Shown here one piece after another: positions 35,601 to 42,739 of a DNA stretch of 64,000 nucleotides. The notes beneath the pieces were generated by a model. The model worked only from the letters and a program-made list of their open reading frames with translations, had not been told where the DNA came from and did no database searches. This stretch comes from a bacterium UBP15_UBA6099 (GTDB lineage: Bacteria > UBP15 > UBA6099). The stretch spans positions 169,832 to 233,831 of the forward strand of contig DIWT01000043.1 of the NCBI GenBank assembly GCA_002435745.1, in the 5' to 3' direction. How positions within the stretch are numbered: position 1 is the stretch's first letter; each line of letters opens with the position of its first letter. The position numbers were made by a program, and so were the translations under genes.

Positions 35601-36013
35601 AAAATTCGGTGGCGGATTCTAACAACTCTTCAGGCGCTTCATCCACTGAATCCGACAACTGGAACCTCACTCTCGACTATGTTCCCTCGCAGGTCTGGAG
35701 TTATTCGGTCTCATATCAGATGGACACATATTCGGCGACATCCTCTGAAGGATACGACACGTCGGTTTTTCAAGCGCGCGCCGCACGCAAACCGAATCCG
35801 ACCCTCAACCAGTGGCTCCAATGGCGGCTCCAATCCCGCACAGGCTCTTCCGGCGAAGCATACAGCTCTCTGGATTTCGGAATGGAGAAGGAGCTGACAA
35901 AAATCATGTCCTTTAAGCTGACTTACCGGATGTCAGATTTCGAGAGCGAAAGCGACCTTCTGCGCGGCTACTCCGGGCATGTGCTCGAAAGCGTGCTGCA
36001 GGCCAATTTCTAA
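32678..36013 (+). CDS. Large outer-membrane beta-barrel protein with SprA-like motifs
   Basis: A 1111-residue protein with an N-terminal signal segment (hydrophobic core around residues 25-45, cleavage near 'SGVAAS'). The N-terminal half repeats a motif of the kind 'PDEYVLDAFLGEITFN' followed by an 'ISFEQ' strand, seen again at 'DDYAVDERLNRVVFTT' and 'TDYTVDGERGEITIRI'. Such motifs occur in SprA-like and related outer-membrane proteins. The C-terminal half alternates polar and hydrophobic residues as in barrel strands and ends '...SVLQANF', with the terminal Phe used by the BAM machinery. No clear ribosome-binding site fixes the start; 32687 is an alternative. It may export or anchor the two upstream secreted proteins; that is inference from position. 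Confidence 0.75.
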   Translation: MARMARLKKILLAVEKTFLTFKSAARALTLAVTMFLAASGVAASEENLSADSAGVSRDASARLSEPTEPSAATSTVQTLQLPGADSAKSDKPQMELDINGFRYLKFRGYESSGNSEEFQSREGLINFGERIEQGTNLTIDAKMGDDFTLEGKFDEMPSQDRHMMFRLERGDYGATFGDFTADLKGGAFSPLSKSIEGFQIDYNTDRDSVTAVTSRAKSSTKSVVVTGRNIKGPYDLNARDLVPDKIEVRLNEIVLSPDEYVLDAFLGEITFNRILGPNDIATISFEQKLPGSLTEGAIVGFSAERKSKNGKFVYGLTRLEQKANRESRRLTESVASEVPVVNGRYLEVGKGYIVHWDSVRGSETIVKNGVETLEPNVHYNWQGELQAHEIDVLFAQGRFLLRDEPLPTDTFAVSYSYYPLQTSLREALKEELSLDITGTIGYPARSYIYSGSENIYICSDAELSICPTLLVRGDDYAVDERLNRVVFTTPRNSPNERVRIDYRYYPDASAFQSEYDHTMNDFRLAYKDEGLSVEYERAMSEADVSSRPIPSLNEIILSPPAADIECFRPDMTKQCTFPTANKNIVAGTMVVYFNDRISQEGVLKNYTDYTVDGERGEITIRILIPAGTTIIADYQHNPDMEDGLKTGTRDRLAARFDKGATAAMFSLDTGDTFFTPIGGAPNMETKRFSYGVSQRVSDNIQLSADWMNTFTALDILDTHSRKNRSSKYSLSMFSKLFTQFRVDLDRRKLTDDYSPSRVDNQEDKITASLAMPAPYLKNADISAGYSTSDFNDNAPDGSDTGTVSMRLGFNWRSSETLSFNAELASNDVDTDGPQAQFASGNRSRKLGLKWDPIPLISIGADIDSQTTTDSRDTVADREIQRSSLSISSRQFGRVKNIQIRLMQNDSPSVSGPSSGAKSLMVSSGVIITDALSYNPSFSRSDSYSGETSSSKNTTSRHELDFSPAEKPYRARFSIKNSVADSNNSSGASSTESDNWNLTLDYVPSQVWSYSVSYQMDTYSATSSEGYDTSVFQARAARKPNPTLNQWLQWRLQSRTGSSGEAYSSLDFGMEKELTKIMSFKLTYRMSDFESESDLLRGYSGHVLESVLQANF

Positions 36014-36112
36014 CCCTCATGCGAAAACTCCTGATGCAAAAACATATCCGTTTCGGCGCTGTAGCGTCGGTCTTGCATGCGAATCCGATACAACGCGGAA
36101 GGATGAGTTTGA

Positions 36113-37366
36113 TTGAAAGATAAATTGCTCGGATACGGCCGGGTGGCGGCATCCGCCGCCACAGGCATCAACCTCGTTCTCGGCTCCCTCTACGCGTGGA
36201 GCATTATCAAGAGCGCGCTCGAAGCCGAGCTTGGGATGGACGCCGCGTCCGCCGCTCTACCCTACACCCTTGAGTGTCTGGTCTTCGCGCTTCTGATGGC
36301 TCCCGCAGGGAAGTTTCAGGACAGGTTCGGCCCCCGCGCCGCCGCCTCCCTCGGCGGGTTGCTTTTCGGCTCCGGTTTCATCGTCAGCAGTTTCTGCCCT
36401 TCCAGCGCCAACCCCTTGCTTGTTCTGCTTCTCGGTTTCGGCGTTTTAACTGGAGCCGGAACCGCTCTCGGTTACGCGTCCACCACGCCCGCCGCCGTCA
36501 AGTGGTTCCCGCCTGAAAAACACGGTCTGGTCATCGGCATTGTCGTAGGCGGAGTCGGCATGGCCGCCGTCTATGTCGCTCCCCTGACGGAATTCCTCCT
36601 GAATTCGGAATCCTTCGGATTGCAGGGAACTTTCCGGACTTTGGGAATAGCATTCTCCGTGGCGATTATACTTTTCGCGCAATTGTTGAGGAACCCGCCC
36701 GATCAGAGCGCAGCGAACCGCCGGGCAACGAACGAAGCTTTCTGCGAAAAAAATTCACGCGCCGATTTCTGTTGGAAAGACATGTTGAAAACCCCTCAGT
36801 TCTATCTGCTTTGGACGATGTTTTTCTTCGGAGCCGGCGCCGGACTGATGGTGATATCATTCGCAAAGAGCATGGCTGTAGGAAGCATCAAGGAAATCGG
36901 GTTTGCGCTAGTAATCGCGCTCTCGGCGGGCAACGCGAGCGGCAGGGTGGTGTCCGGCTTGGTGTCGGACAAGATTGGCCGCATCCGCGCGATGCTCATA
37001 GTCTTTGTTTTTCAGGCGGCAACGCTCGCCGCGATGTCGGCGCTGTCTTCCTCGCCTGCGGCGGTCATGGCGGGCGTCGTCTTGGTCGGCTTCAACTACG
37101 GCTCGTGCCTTTCGCTTTTCCCGGCGATAACCGCCGACTATTTCGGGCTTAAGAATCTAGGCGCGAACTACGGAGTTCTTTACACCGCTTGGGGAGTGGG
37201 GGCGATCTTTGCCACTGTTGCCGGAAAGATAAAAGTCGCCACGGGCAGTTACACCCCAGCGATGGCGCTCGCCGCCGTTCTGTGCCTTGTCGCCGCCGCC
37301 ATGTCGCTTGCGGTGAAGCCGTTGTCTAAACCGGACGTCCCGGAACCTAAACAAAGAACAGATTAG
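36113..37366 (+). CDS. MFS transporter, oxalate/formate antiporter-like (OFA family)
   Basis: A 417-residue, 12-helix major facilitator. 'GINLVLGSLYAWSIIKSALE' in helix 1 and 'TPAAVKWFPPEKHGLVIGIVVGG' in the first half are typical of the OFA family, which exchanges carboxylates such as oxalate and formate. Substrate cannot be read from sequence. Formate transport would link to fhs, but the gene is 32 kb away and unlinked. The start is a TTG at 36113 preceded by GGAAGG; a nearer ATG at 36103 is out of frame and stops at once. It converges with the NamZ-like gene. Confidence 0.8.
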   Translation: MKDKLLGYGRVAASAATGINLVLGSLYAWSIIKSALEAELGMDAASAALPYTLECLVFALLMAPAGKFQDRFGPRAAASLGGLLFGSGFIVSSFCPSSANPLLVLLLGFGVLTGAGTALGYASTTPAAVKWFPPEKHGLVIGIVVGGVGMAAVYVAPLTEFLLNSESFGLQGTFRTLGIAFSVAIILFAQLLRNPPDQSAANRRATNEAFCEKNSRADFCWKDMLKTPQFYLLWTMFFFGAGAGLMVISFAKSMAVGSIKEIGFALVIALSAGNASGRVVSGLVSDKIGRIRAMLIVFVFQAATLAAMSALSSSPAAVMAGVVLVGFNYGSCLSLFPAITADYFGLKNLGANYGVLYTAWGVGAIFATVAGKIKVATGSYTPAMALAAVLCLVAAAMSLAVKPLSKPDVPEPKQRTD

Positions 37367-37432
37367 GATTTTAGCAATCCCGGATGCTCCGGTAGGGAAT
37401 ACGACATTAAACATCTTATCGGGTTAATCCCG

Positions 37433-37457
37433 GATTCGTCGATAGAGCCGACGAATC
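37433..37457. other. Hairpin between convergent genes
   Basis: GATTCGTCG and CGACGAATC form a perfect 9-bp stem with a 7-nt loop, between the ends of the MFS and NamZ-like genes. The surrounding 120 nt repeats the words GGGTTAAT and GGATTCG. It lacks a T-run, so a processing or rho-assisted 3' end is more likely than an intrinsic terminator. Confidence 0.4.
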
Positions 37458-37485
37458 GCTCCCGAACCCAAATGACGGATTCGGG

Positions 37486-38667
37486 TTAATACAAGAGATG
37501 CTTTTTTCGCAGCCTGCGGAAAGCTTCTTCGCCCGGACGCCATGAAGCCGCAATATCGCGCGGGTCGCGCCCGGCCTCAATATCTTTGCGAACTGAGTCG
37601 GAGCCGAATATCAAATCTATGGGCAGTCGAACAAGCTCATATTCGTAAGGCGGTTGTTTCCAAGCAAATTCGGAAGGGGATTGCGCCCTGATATCGGAGA
37701 GAAGACAGAGAGCGGCTTCAAGAGGGCGGAACACGGCGGCGTCGAGAATATGCGTCTGAACGCCTCCGCAACGCTTGCCTGCCCATTTGTGAAAAGTCGG
37801 CTCGAACCAGCATTCGCGGAACAGCGCTCCGGGCAGCCCGCGGGCGTTGAGCCCTTCCGCAAGCGCTCTCGCGTCCGCCCATGGCGCTCCCACAAGCTCA
37901 AATGGCCGTGTTGTTCCTCTGCCTTCTGACACATTCGTCCCTTCGAATATGACCCCGCCCGGATACACCCTAGCTGTGTCCGGCGTCGGCATATTGGGGG
38001 AGGGGAGAACCCACGGCAGACCAGTCTGCTCGAAGGTCATGTCCCGCCGCCATCCTTCCATTTTTACAATTTCCAAGTCGCAGCCGATTCCGAATTCAGC
38101 GTTGAACATAAGCGCCAGTTCGGCGGTCGTCATGCCGTGCCTCATAGGTATGGGCAGTAGTCCGACAAACGATGAAAATGCCATATCGAGAGGGGCGCCC
38201 TCGACTTCAAGCCCTCCTATCGGATTCGGCCTGTCGAGAATGACGAACTTCTTTCCGAGACGAGCGCACGAGCGCATCGCAAGCGCCATCGTCCAGATAA
38301 ACGTGTAAACCCTTGTTCCGACATCCTGAACGTCGAAAACGAGGACATCAACATCAGACAGCATCTCGTCCGTCGGCTCGCGGGTCTCTCCGTACAAGCT
38401 GTGGGCGGGTATTCCAAGCTTCGGGTCGACGAATCCCGACCACTCGATCATGTTGTCCTGAGTTTCGCCCCTTATTCCGTGCTGAGGGCCGAAGAGGGCG
38501 GTCAGCCTGAATCCGAACTCGGCGGCGCGTCCGGCAAACACGTCCGCCGCGTGGATGTAACCGGAGTTTACGGAAGCTGGGTTGACGATAAGCCCTACCC
38601 GCGCTCCGGCCAGCTTTTCCACCGCGCTTTCGCTTCTAAAAAAGGTCTCAAGACCGATTCTCGCCAT
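37486..38667 (-). CDS. DUF1343 / NamZ-type exo-beta-N-acetylmuramidase-like protein
   Basis: A 393-residue DUF1343 protein. Characterised members (NamZ) release terminal N-acetylmuramic acid from peptidoglycan fragments. Family blocks are 'LIVNPASVN', 'ALFGPQHGIRGE', 'DVLVFDVQDVGTRVYTF', 'ILDRPNPIGG' and 'WVLPSPNMPT'. The ATG at 38667 has GGAG 8 nt upstream and is preferred to an upstream start at 38712. This version has no signal peptide, so it would act in the cytoplasm, perhaps in cell-wall recycling, unlike the secreted Bacillus enzyme. No other recycling gene is adjacent. Confidence 0.9.
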   Translation of the reverse strand: MARIGLETFFRSESAVEKLAGARVGLIVNPASVNSGYIHAADVFAGRAAEFGFRLTALFGPQHGIRGETQDNMIEWSGFVDPKLGIPAHSLYGETREPTDEMLSDVDVLVFDVQDVGTRVYTFIWTMALAMRSCARLGKKFVILDRPNPIGGLEVEGAPLDMAFSSFVGLLPIPMRHGMTTAELALMFNAEFGIGCDLEIVKMEGWRRDMTFEQTGLPWVLPSPNMPTPDTARVYPGGVIFEGTNVSEGRGTTRPFELVGAPWADARALAEGLNARGLPGALFRECWFEPTFHKWAGKRCGGVQTHILDAAVFRPLEAALCLLSDIRAQSPSEFAWKQPPYEYELVRLPIDLIFGSDSVRKDIEAGRDPRDIAASWRPGEEAFRRLRKKHLLY

Positions 38668-38842
38668 TTGAGCATCTCCGCGTTTTACTTCGGCCTCATT
38701 CGAGCCGCGCAATAAAGAATAACACTTAAAAGACCTTGAAATAAAGCATTTTTTATTATTCGAGTCGCTTCAATGGGCATGATCGCAAAAACGGTTCTGG
38801 AGTTCGGCGGCGATGACAAAGAATAAATATTTGCGTCTTGTC

Positions 38843-38870
38843 TAAAGTAACCGTCGTTTTTTGTCGAATA
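38843..38870 (+). promoter_or_regulatory. Sigma-28-like promoter for the flagellin gene
   Basis: TAAAGTAA (38843-38850) and GTCGAATA (38863-38870) resemble the flagellar sigma consensus TAAA...GCCGATAA, with spacing about one base longer than ideal. It lies about 105 nt before the flagellin start. Confidence 0.45.
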
Positions 38871-38975
38871 TATACTGATTATCGGACAAGTTCAGGGATT
38901 CACTGTAGCAAACGCAGTTGTATTGCCCGGTAGCAATGGATTGAACAGAAAACCGAGCGGGATGGAAATCAGATA

Positions 38976-40262
38976 GTGGTTATCAACACGAACATAGGCG
39001 CGATGGGAGCGCTGGAGGCGAGCAGGTCATGTTTCATATCCTCCGGGCTGGCGATGGAGCGCCTCTCATCCGGTCTGAAGATAAACCGCGGCGCGGACGA
39101 CCCGTCCGGTTTGGCAATATCCAAGGGGATGGAGGCGCAGATACGAGGCGCCAACGTCGCCGCAACCAATATTCAGGACGGCATTAACCTGATGAGGACG
39201 CAGGAAGGCGCATTGCTTGAAATCCTTGATATGCTGAAGCGGGCGCGGGACTTGTCGGTGAGGGCGGCGAACGAGGCCACTCTTTCAACGGCTGATCTTG
39301 CCAGAATCGACTCTGAAATCAAATCGATAATCGACGGAGTCGACCAGATTGCGGAAACGACGACGTTTAACACCAAACATGTGCTGCTCGGCAACCCGGT
39401 CACTACAAGCTCCGACCTCGAATTCGAAGTGGTGTGGTGGGTGGCCAATGTGGATCTTGACATACATATTATTCAGCCTGACGGAGCGCATGCGTGGTGG
39501 GCCAACCAGAACCCGACGGGAAACGGAGAAATAGACGTTGACGATACTGACGGTTCATCAGGCCCGGCGGACCCGGCGGTGGAACACTATAACGTGGCTT
39601 CAGGAGCGGCTTTGACCGGCGATTACGAACTCTGGATCAACTATTACTCCGGCGGGGCGATGCCTCCGGTTGTCAATGCGACAGTCACCGTGTCTATGTA
39701 TAGAGGAACCGCATACGAGGACATCCAAACATTCAATGTGAATGTCCCGTATCAGGCAGGCGACGCCCCGTGGGGATATGACGACGCCGTAGGGCCTTAC
39801 GGAGAGGTTTTTGCGGGCTCTTACTCGTGGTCTCCTCTGTCCACAGCCTCTACGGCCAACATGCACATAGGCGCAGACAATAAAGAATGTTATGTGTTCG
39901 AGCACGAATTTTTCGAGTCGCGGCGCGGCGCGCTCGGAGTCGCGACCGTAAGCGCCGCTTCTTCGGCGGCGGCAGCGGCTTCCATCGACTCATTAGACTC
40001 CGGCATCCAAACAGTGTTGAACTATTTGGCGACGATCGGAGAGCGCGAGAGGCGGCTGAATCATGCTCTCGACGACCTGAAAACGTCCGTCATAAACTTG
40101 TCGGCGGCCAATTCCCGCATTGAGGACGCGGACATAGCTTCCGAGGCTTCGAGGCTGGCTGTCGCAAACATATTAAGCCAGATGAGCGTAAAAGCTTTGG
40201 ATTACAGTTCTAACGTGTCAAAAAGCGCTTTAGAACTGCTTAACCGGTCGTTAGGCAACTAA
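38976..40262 (+). CDS. Flagellin with a DUF2135/YfaP-like domain as variable region
   Basis: A 428-residue flagellin. Residues 1-139 are a standard D0/D1 N-terminal domain ('RLSSGLKINRGADDPSGLAI', 'NIQDGINLMRTQEGAL') and about 305-428 the C-terminal partner ('NSRIEDADIASEASRLAVANI'). The surface-exposed middle (about 140-305) is not typical flagellin. It has 'VDLDIHIIQPDGAHAWW', 'GEIDVDDTDGSSGP' and 'GDYELWINYYSGG', the pattern of DUF2135/YfaP-type beta-sandwich domains. The start is GTG at 38976; no better start exists because a stop lies just upstream. No other flagellar gene is in the window. It could be a filament protein with an adhesive or decorated outer domain. Confidence 0.9.
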   Translation: MVINTNIGAMGALEASRSCFISSGLAMERLSSGLKINRGADDPSGLAISKGMEAQIRGANVAATNIQDGINLMRTQEGALLEILDMLKRARDLSVRAANEATLSTADLARIDSEIKSIIDGVDQIAETTTFNTKHVLLGNPVTTSSDLEFEVVWWVANVDLDIHIIQPDGAHAWWANQNPTGNGEIDVDDTDGSSGPADPAVEHYNVASGAALTGDYELWINYYSGGAMPPVVNATVTVSMYRGTAYEDIQTFNVNVPYQAGDAPWGYDDAVGPYGEVFAGSYSWSPLSTASTANMHIGADNKECYVFEHEFFESRRGALGVATVSAASSAAAAASIDSLDSGIQTVLNYLATIGERERRLNHALDDLKTSVINLSAANSRIEDADIASEASRLAVANILSQMSVKALDYSSNVSKSALELLNRSLGN

Positions 40263-40272
40263 TTAGGCAACG

Positions 40273-40288
40273 CCCGGCTCCCGCCGGG
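40273..40288. other. Short GC hairpin between flagellin and metK
   Basis: CCCGGC and GCCGGG pair around a TCCC loop, 10 nt after the flagellin stop and just before the convergent metK end. No T-run follows, so it is a weak transcript-end candidate. Confidence 0.35.
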
Positions 40289-40297
40289 TCGGCTCGA

Positions 40298-41494
40298 TCA
40301 GAGTCCGAGAGCTTTTTTCAGAGCCGCAGCCTTGTCCGTTTTTTCCCAACTGAAATCCGCGTCGTCCCGCCCGAAGTGGCCGTATGAGGCGGTCTTCGAG
40401 TATATCGGCCTTCGCAGATTCAGCTTGTCTATTATCGCGGCAGGCCTGAAATCGAGCGTCGCGAGAACTGCTTTCTCTATTTTCTCAACGGCGACCTTTT
40501 CAGTTCCGAATGTTTCGATGTGAACTGACACGGGCTTTGCCACGCCTATGGAGTAGGCGACCTGAATTTCGCATTTGTCGGCGGCGCCGGCTGCGACGAT
40601 ATTCTTGGCGGCGTATCTGGCCATATAAGCTCCGGAGCGGTCCACTTTCGACGGGTCCTTGCCTGAGAATGCGCCGCCGCCGTGCCTTCCGTATCCGCCG
40701 TATGTGTCCACGATTATCTTTCGGCCTGTCAGCCCTGTGTCTCCCATCGGACCGCCGACAACGAATCTCCCCGTCGGATTAACCAGCAGCCGGGTGTTCG
40801 CCGCCATCATTTTTTTAGGTATTATTTTATCAAGCACGAACTTCTTCATGTCGGCTTCGATCTTCGACAGCGAAACAGCCGGGCTGTGCTGCGAGGAAAG
40901 AATCACTGTGTCCACCGCGACAGGTTTGCCGTTTTCATAAACGACCGTGACTTGGCTTTTGCCGTCCGGCCTCAGATATCCCATCGAGCCGTTGCGCCGA
41001 ACCTCGGACATTCTTAAACAAAGTTTCTGAGCCAGAGAAATCGGCAGCGGCATAAGCTCTTTGGTTTCGTTGCAGGCGAAACCGAACATCATGCCCTGAT
41101 CTCCAGCGCCCTGCAGATTGTATCTGTCGTCTTTGGAAAGAGTCTTTTTCTTGCGGACTTCGAGGGCTTTGCTCACGCCCATGTCGATGTCGGGCGACTG
41201 CCTGTCGACGGCGACGATCACGCCGCACGTGTCGCAGTCAAACCCGTAGTCCGCGTTGTCGTAACCGATTTTCCGGATGGTTTCGCGCGCGATGCTCGGA
41301 ATGTCCAACTGGGCTTTTGTGGTGATTTCGCCCGCAACAAGGACAAGTCCGGTCGTTATGGCGGTCTCGCACGCCACGCGGCTGGCCTTGTCGCCGGCCA
41401 GCGCGGCGTCTAGCACCGCGTCGGAGATGTGGTCGCATATTTTGTCCGGGTGGCCTTCCGTTACCGATTCCGACGAAAAAAGATGTCTCTTCAC
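40298..41494 (-). CDS. metK: S-adenosylmethionine synthetase
   Basis: A 398-residue MetK that makes S-adenosylmethionine from methionine and ATP. Blocks are 'TEGHPDKICDHISDAVLDA' at the N terminus, 'GAGDQGMMFGFA' and 'GGGAFSGKDPSKVDRSGAYM', all intact. The start is GTG at 41494 with AAGGAG about 10 nt upstream. It lies 31 nt after a CvpA-like gene on the same strand and is probably cotranscribed. Motif residues for ATP and magnesium binding are conserved, and length is normal for the bacterial enzyme. Confidence 0.97.
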   Translation of the reverse strand: MKRHLFSSESVTEGHPDKICDHISDAVLDAALAGDKASRVACETAITTGLVLVAGEITTKAQLDIPSIARETIRKIGYDNADYGFDCDTCGVIVAVDRQSPDIDMGVSKALEVRKKKTLSKDDRYNLQGAGDQGMMFGFACNETKELMPLPISLAQKLCLRMSEVRRNGSMGYLRPDGKSQVTVVYENGKPVAVDTVILSSQHSPAVSLSKIEADMKKFVLDKIIPKKMMAANTRLLVNPTGRFVVGGPMGDTGLTGRKIIVDTYGGYGRHGGGAFSGKDPSKVDRSGAYMARYAAKNIVAAGAADKCEIQVAYSIGVAKPVSVHIETFGTEKVAVEKIEKAVLATLDFRPAAIIDKLNLRRPIYSKTASYGHFGRDDADFSWEKTDKAAALKKALGL

Positions 41495-41525
41495 AGTTGT
41501 TCAGCTCCTTGTTTTTATTTATCGC

Positions 41526-41996
41526 TCATATCCCTAAGTCGGGCGATGGATTTCTCAAGCTTTCCGTGCGGCCCATCAGCATTTGCCATGGCGTAACGTT
41601 ATAAATATCCCAAGCGATTGAAGCGCCGGGAACTATCATCATCGCGAACGAAGACTCCGGCAGATAGTACAAAAACACCGACAGGACGAATCTTGCGATC
41701 CCCCATCCGGCCGCGCCCGCGATGATAAAACCGAAGACGCCCTCCATAGATTCGATGAAAGTTATTCGGGAATAGCCGTATAAGAGAAAACCGCCAACGG
41801 TAAACGCGGCTGTGATTCCTATGAAAGTCCAGACGTACGCGCCCTGAGTGGCTCCCTGATCTACCATTCTTTCAACGAATGAAGTCGCAAATATCATGCC
41901 GAGCAAAAGCATTATGCTTCGTACGGCGCCCAAGAAAACGCCGCACGCGCAGAACGCCACTATGATGCCGATAGACACATAATCAGCCGCGCTCAT
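41526..41996 (-). CDS. CvpA-like membrane protein
   Basis: A 156-residue membrane protein with about four hydrophobic segments. The opening 'DYVSIGIIVAFCACGVFLGAV' resembles CvpA-family proteins (colicin V production), whose function is poorly defined and linked to envelope stress. GGAGG lies 6 nt before the ATG. The last 30 residues are polar and cytoplasmic-looking. It is cotranscribed with metK by position only. The family call is tentative. Confidence 0.5.
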   Translation of the reverse strand: MSAADYVSIGIIVAFCACGVFLGAVRSIMLLLGMIFATSFVERMVDQGATQGAYVWTFIGITAAFTVGGFLLYGYSRITFIESMEGVFGFIIAGAAGWGIARFVLSVFLYYLPESSFAMMIVPGASIAWDIYNVTPWQMLMGRTESLRNPSPDLGI

Positions 41997-42073
41997 ACAT
42001 TGCCTCCGTGAAGCGTCGCCGGAGAAAGAATCCGACGATACGCCGCATTATGAAACATATCCGTCACGGCGAT

Positions 42074-42103
42074 ATTTTAGCATAATTAAACAGGACAATC
42101 CAA
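42074..42103 (-). promoter_or_regulatory. Candidate promoter for the cvpA-like/metK pair
   Basis: On the - strand, TTGGAT (42103-42098) and TAAAAT (42079-42074) are separated by 18 nt in an AT-rich island about 75 nt before the CvpA-like start. The -35 matches the consensus only in part. Confidence 0.4.
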
Positions 42104-42171
42104 ATAAACTACCGCGCTCCCGATGGGAGCGAGCCTGAATCAAGCTTGTTTTGCCGGAAAGGATAGAGCAA

Positions 42172-42198
42172 GGCGGCGCGCCTTAGCGACGCGCCGCC
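42172..42198 (-). terminator. Hairpin at the end of the SCP2 gene
   Basis: GGCGGCGCG and CGCGCCGCC form a perfect 9-bp stem with a 9-nt loop, 14 nt beyond the SCP2 stop on the - strand. The following - strand sequence is only mildly T-rich, so termination strength is uncertain. Confidence 0.5.
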
Positions 42199-42212
42199 CG
42201 GAACTTTCCAGC

Positions 42213-42545
42213 TTACGCGCCCAGTATGGGCTGCAGCTTCATGGCCATCGCCATGTCGCCTTCGATCCGCAGTTTGCCGGTCATGAACGCCGTGGTGGCG
42301 TCCATCTCGCCGTTCAGGATCCCCGTCCAGTCTTCAGCTTGAACGATGATCTTGCAGGCTGCGTCGTCGCACTCGCCGGCGGCCACGTCCATCGCTCCTG
42401 CGCCCGGGAAATCGACGCTCCACGCGCCTCCGCCTTCGCCTTCGATCACGAACAGGTATTTTCCGCTCATGCTCTCAGCTTTGCTCGGATCCGCGCTGAA
42501 CTTCGCCGGCAGCTTTTCCTCGAAAAAACTTTTGATTTCTGACAT
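42213..42545 (-). CDS. SCP2 sterol-carrier-type lipid-binding domain protein
   Basis: A 110-residue single-domain SCP2 protein, a small fold that binds fatty acids or other hydrophobic ligands in a tunnel. Typical features are 'GAWSVDF', 'DDAACKIIVQAEDWTGILNG' and 'AFMTGKLRIEGDMAMAMKLQ'. The start at 42545 (MSEIKSFFEEKL) has GGAGG 9 nt upstream; an earlier TTG at 42551 is less likely. In bacteria such proteins are often of unknown role. A stem-loop follows it and the cvpA-like gene starts 0.2 kb further, apparently from its own promoter. Confidence 0.85.
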   Translation of the reverse strand: MSEIKSFFEEKLPAKFSADPSKAESMSGKYLFVIEGEGGGAWSVDFPGAGAMDVAAGECDDAACKIIVQAEDWTGILNGEMDATTAFMTGKLRIEGDMAMAMKLQPILGA

Positions 42546-42739
42546 CGGCAACTTCCTCCCGTTGATTTTTTAGGATTACATTCTATCCAAACCCGGCGTG
42601 AAATGGAAATATCCTTCAATATTTTTTTCAACGAGCCTTTTCAGGTTTGCCGCAGTCGCCCCCGATGTTCCATGTTTGCTCTCCATTATCTATAATATTC
42701 ATCGCGCGCGGCGCTGCCGCCGAGAATTGGAGAACCGGG

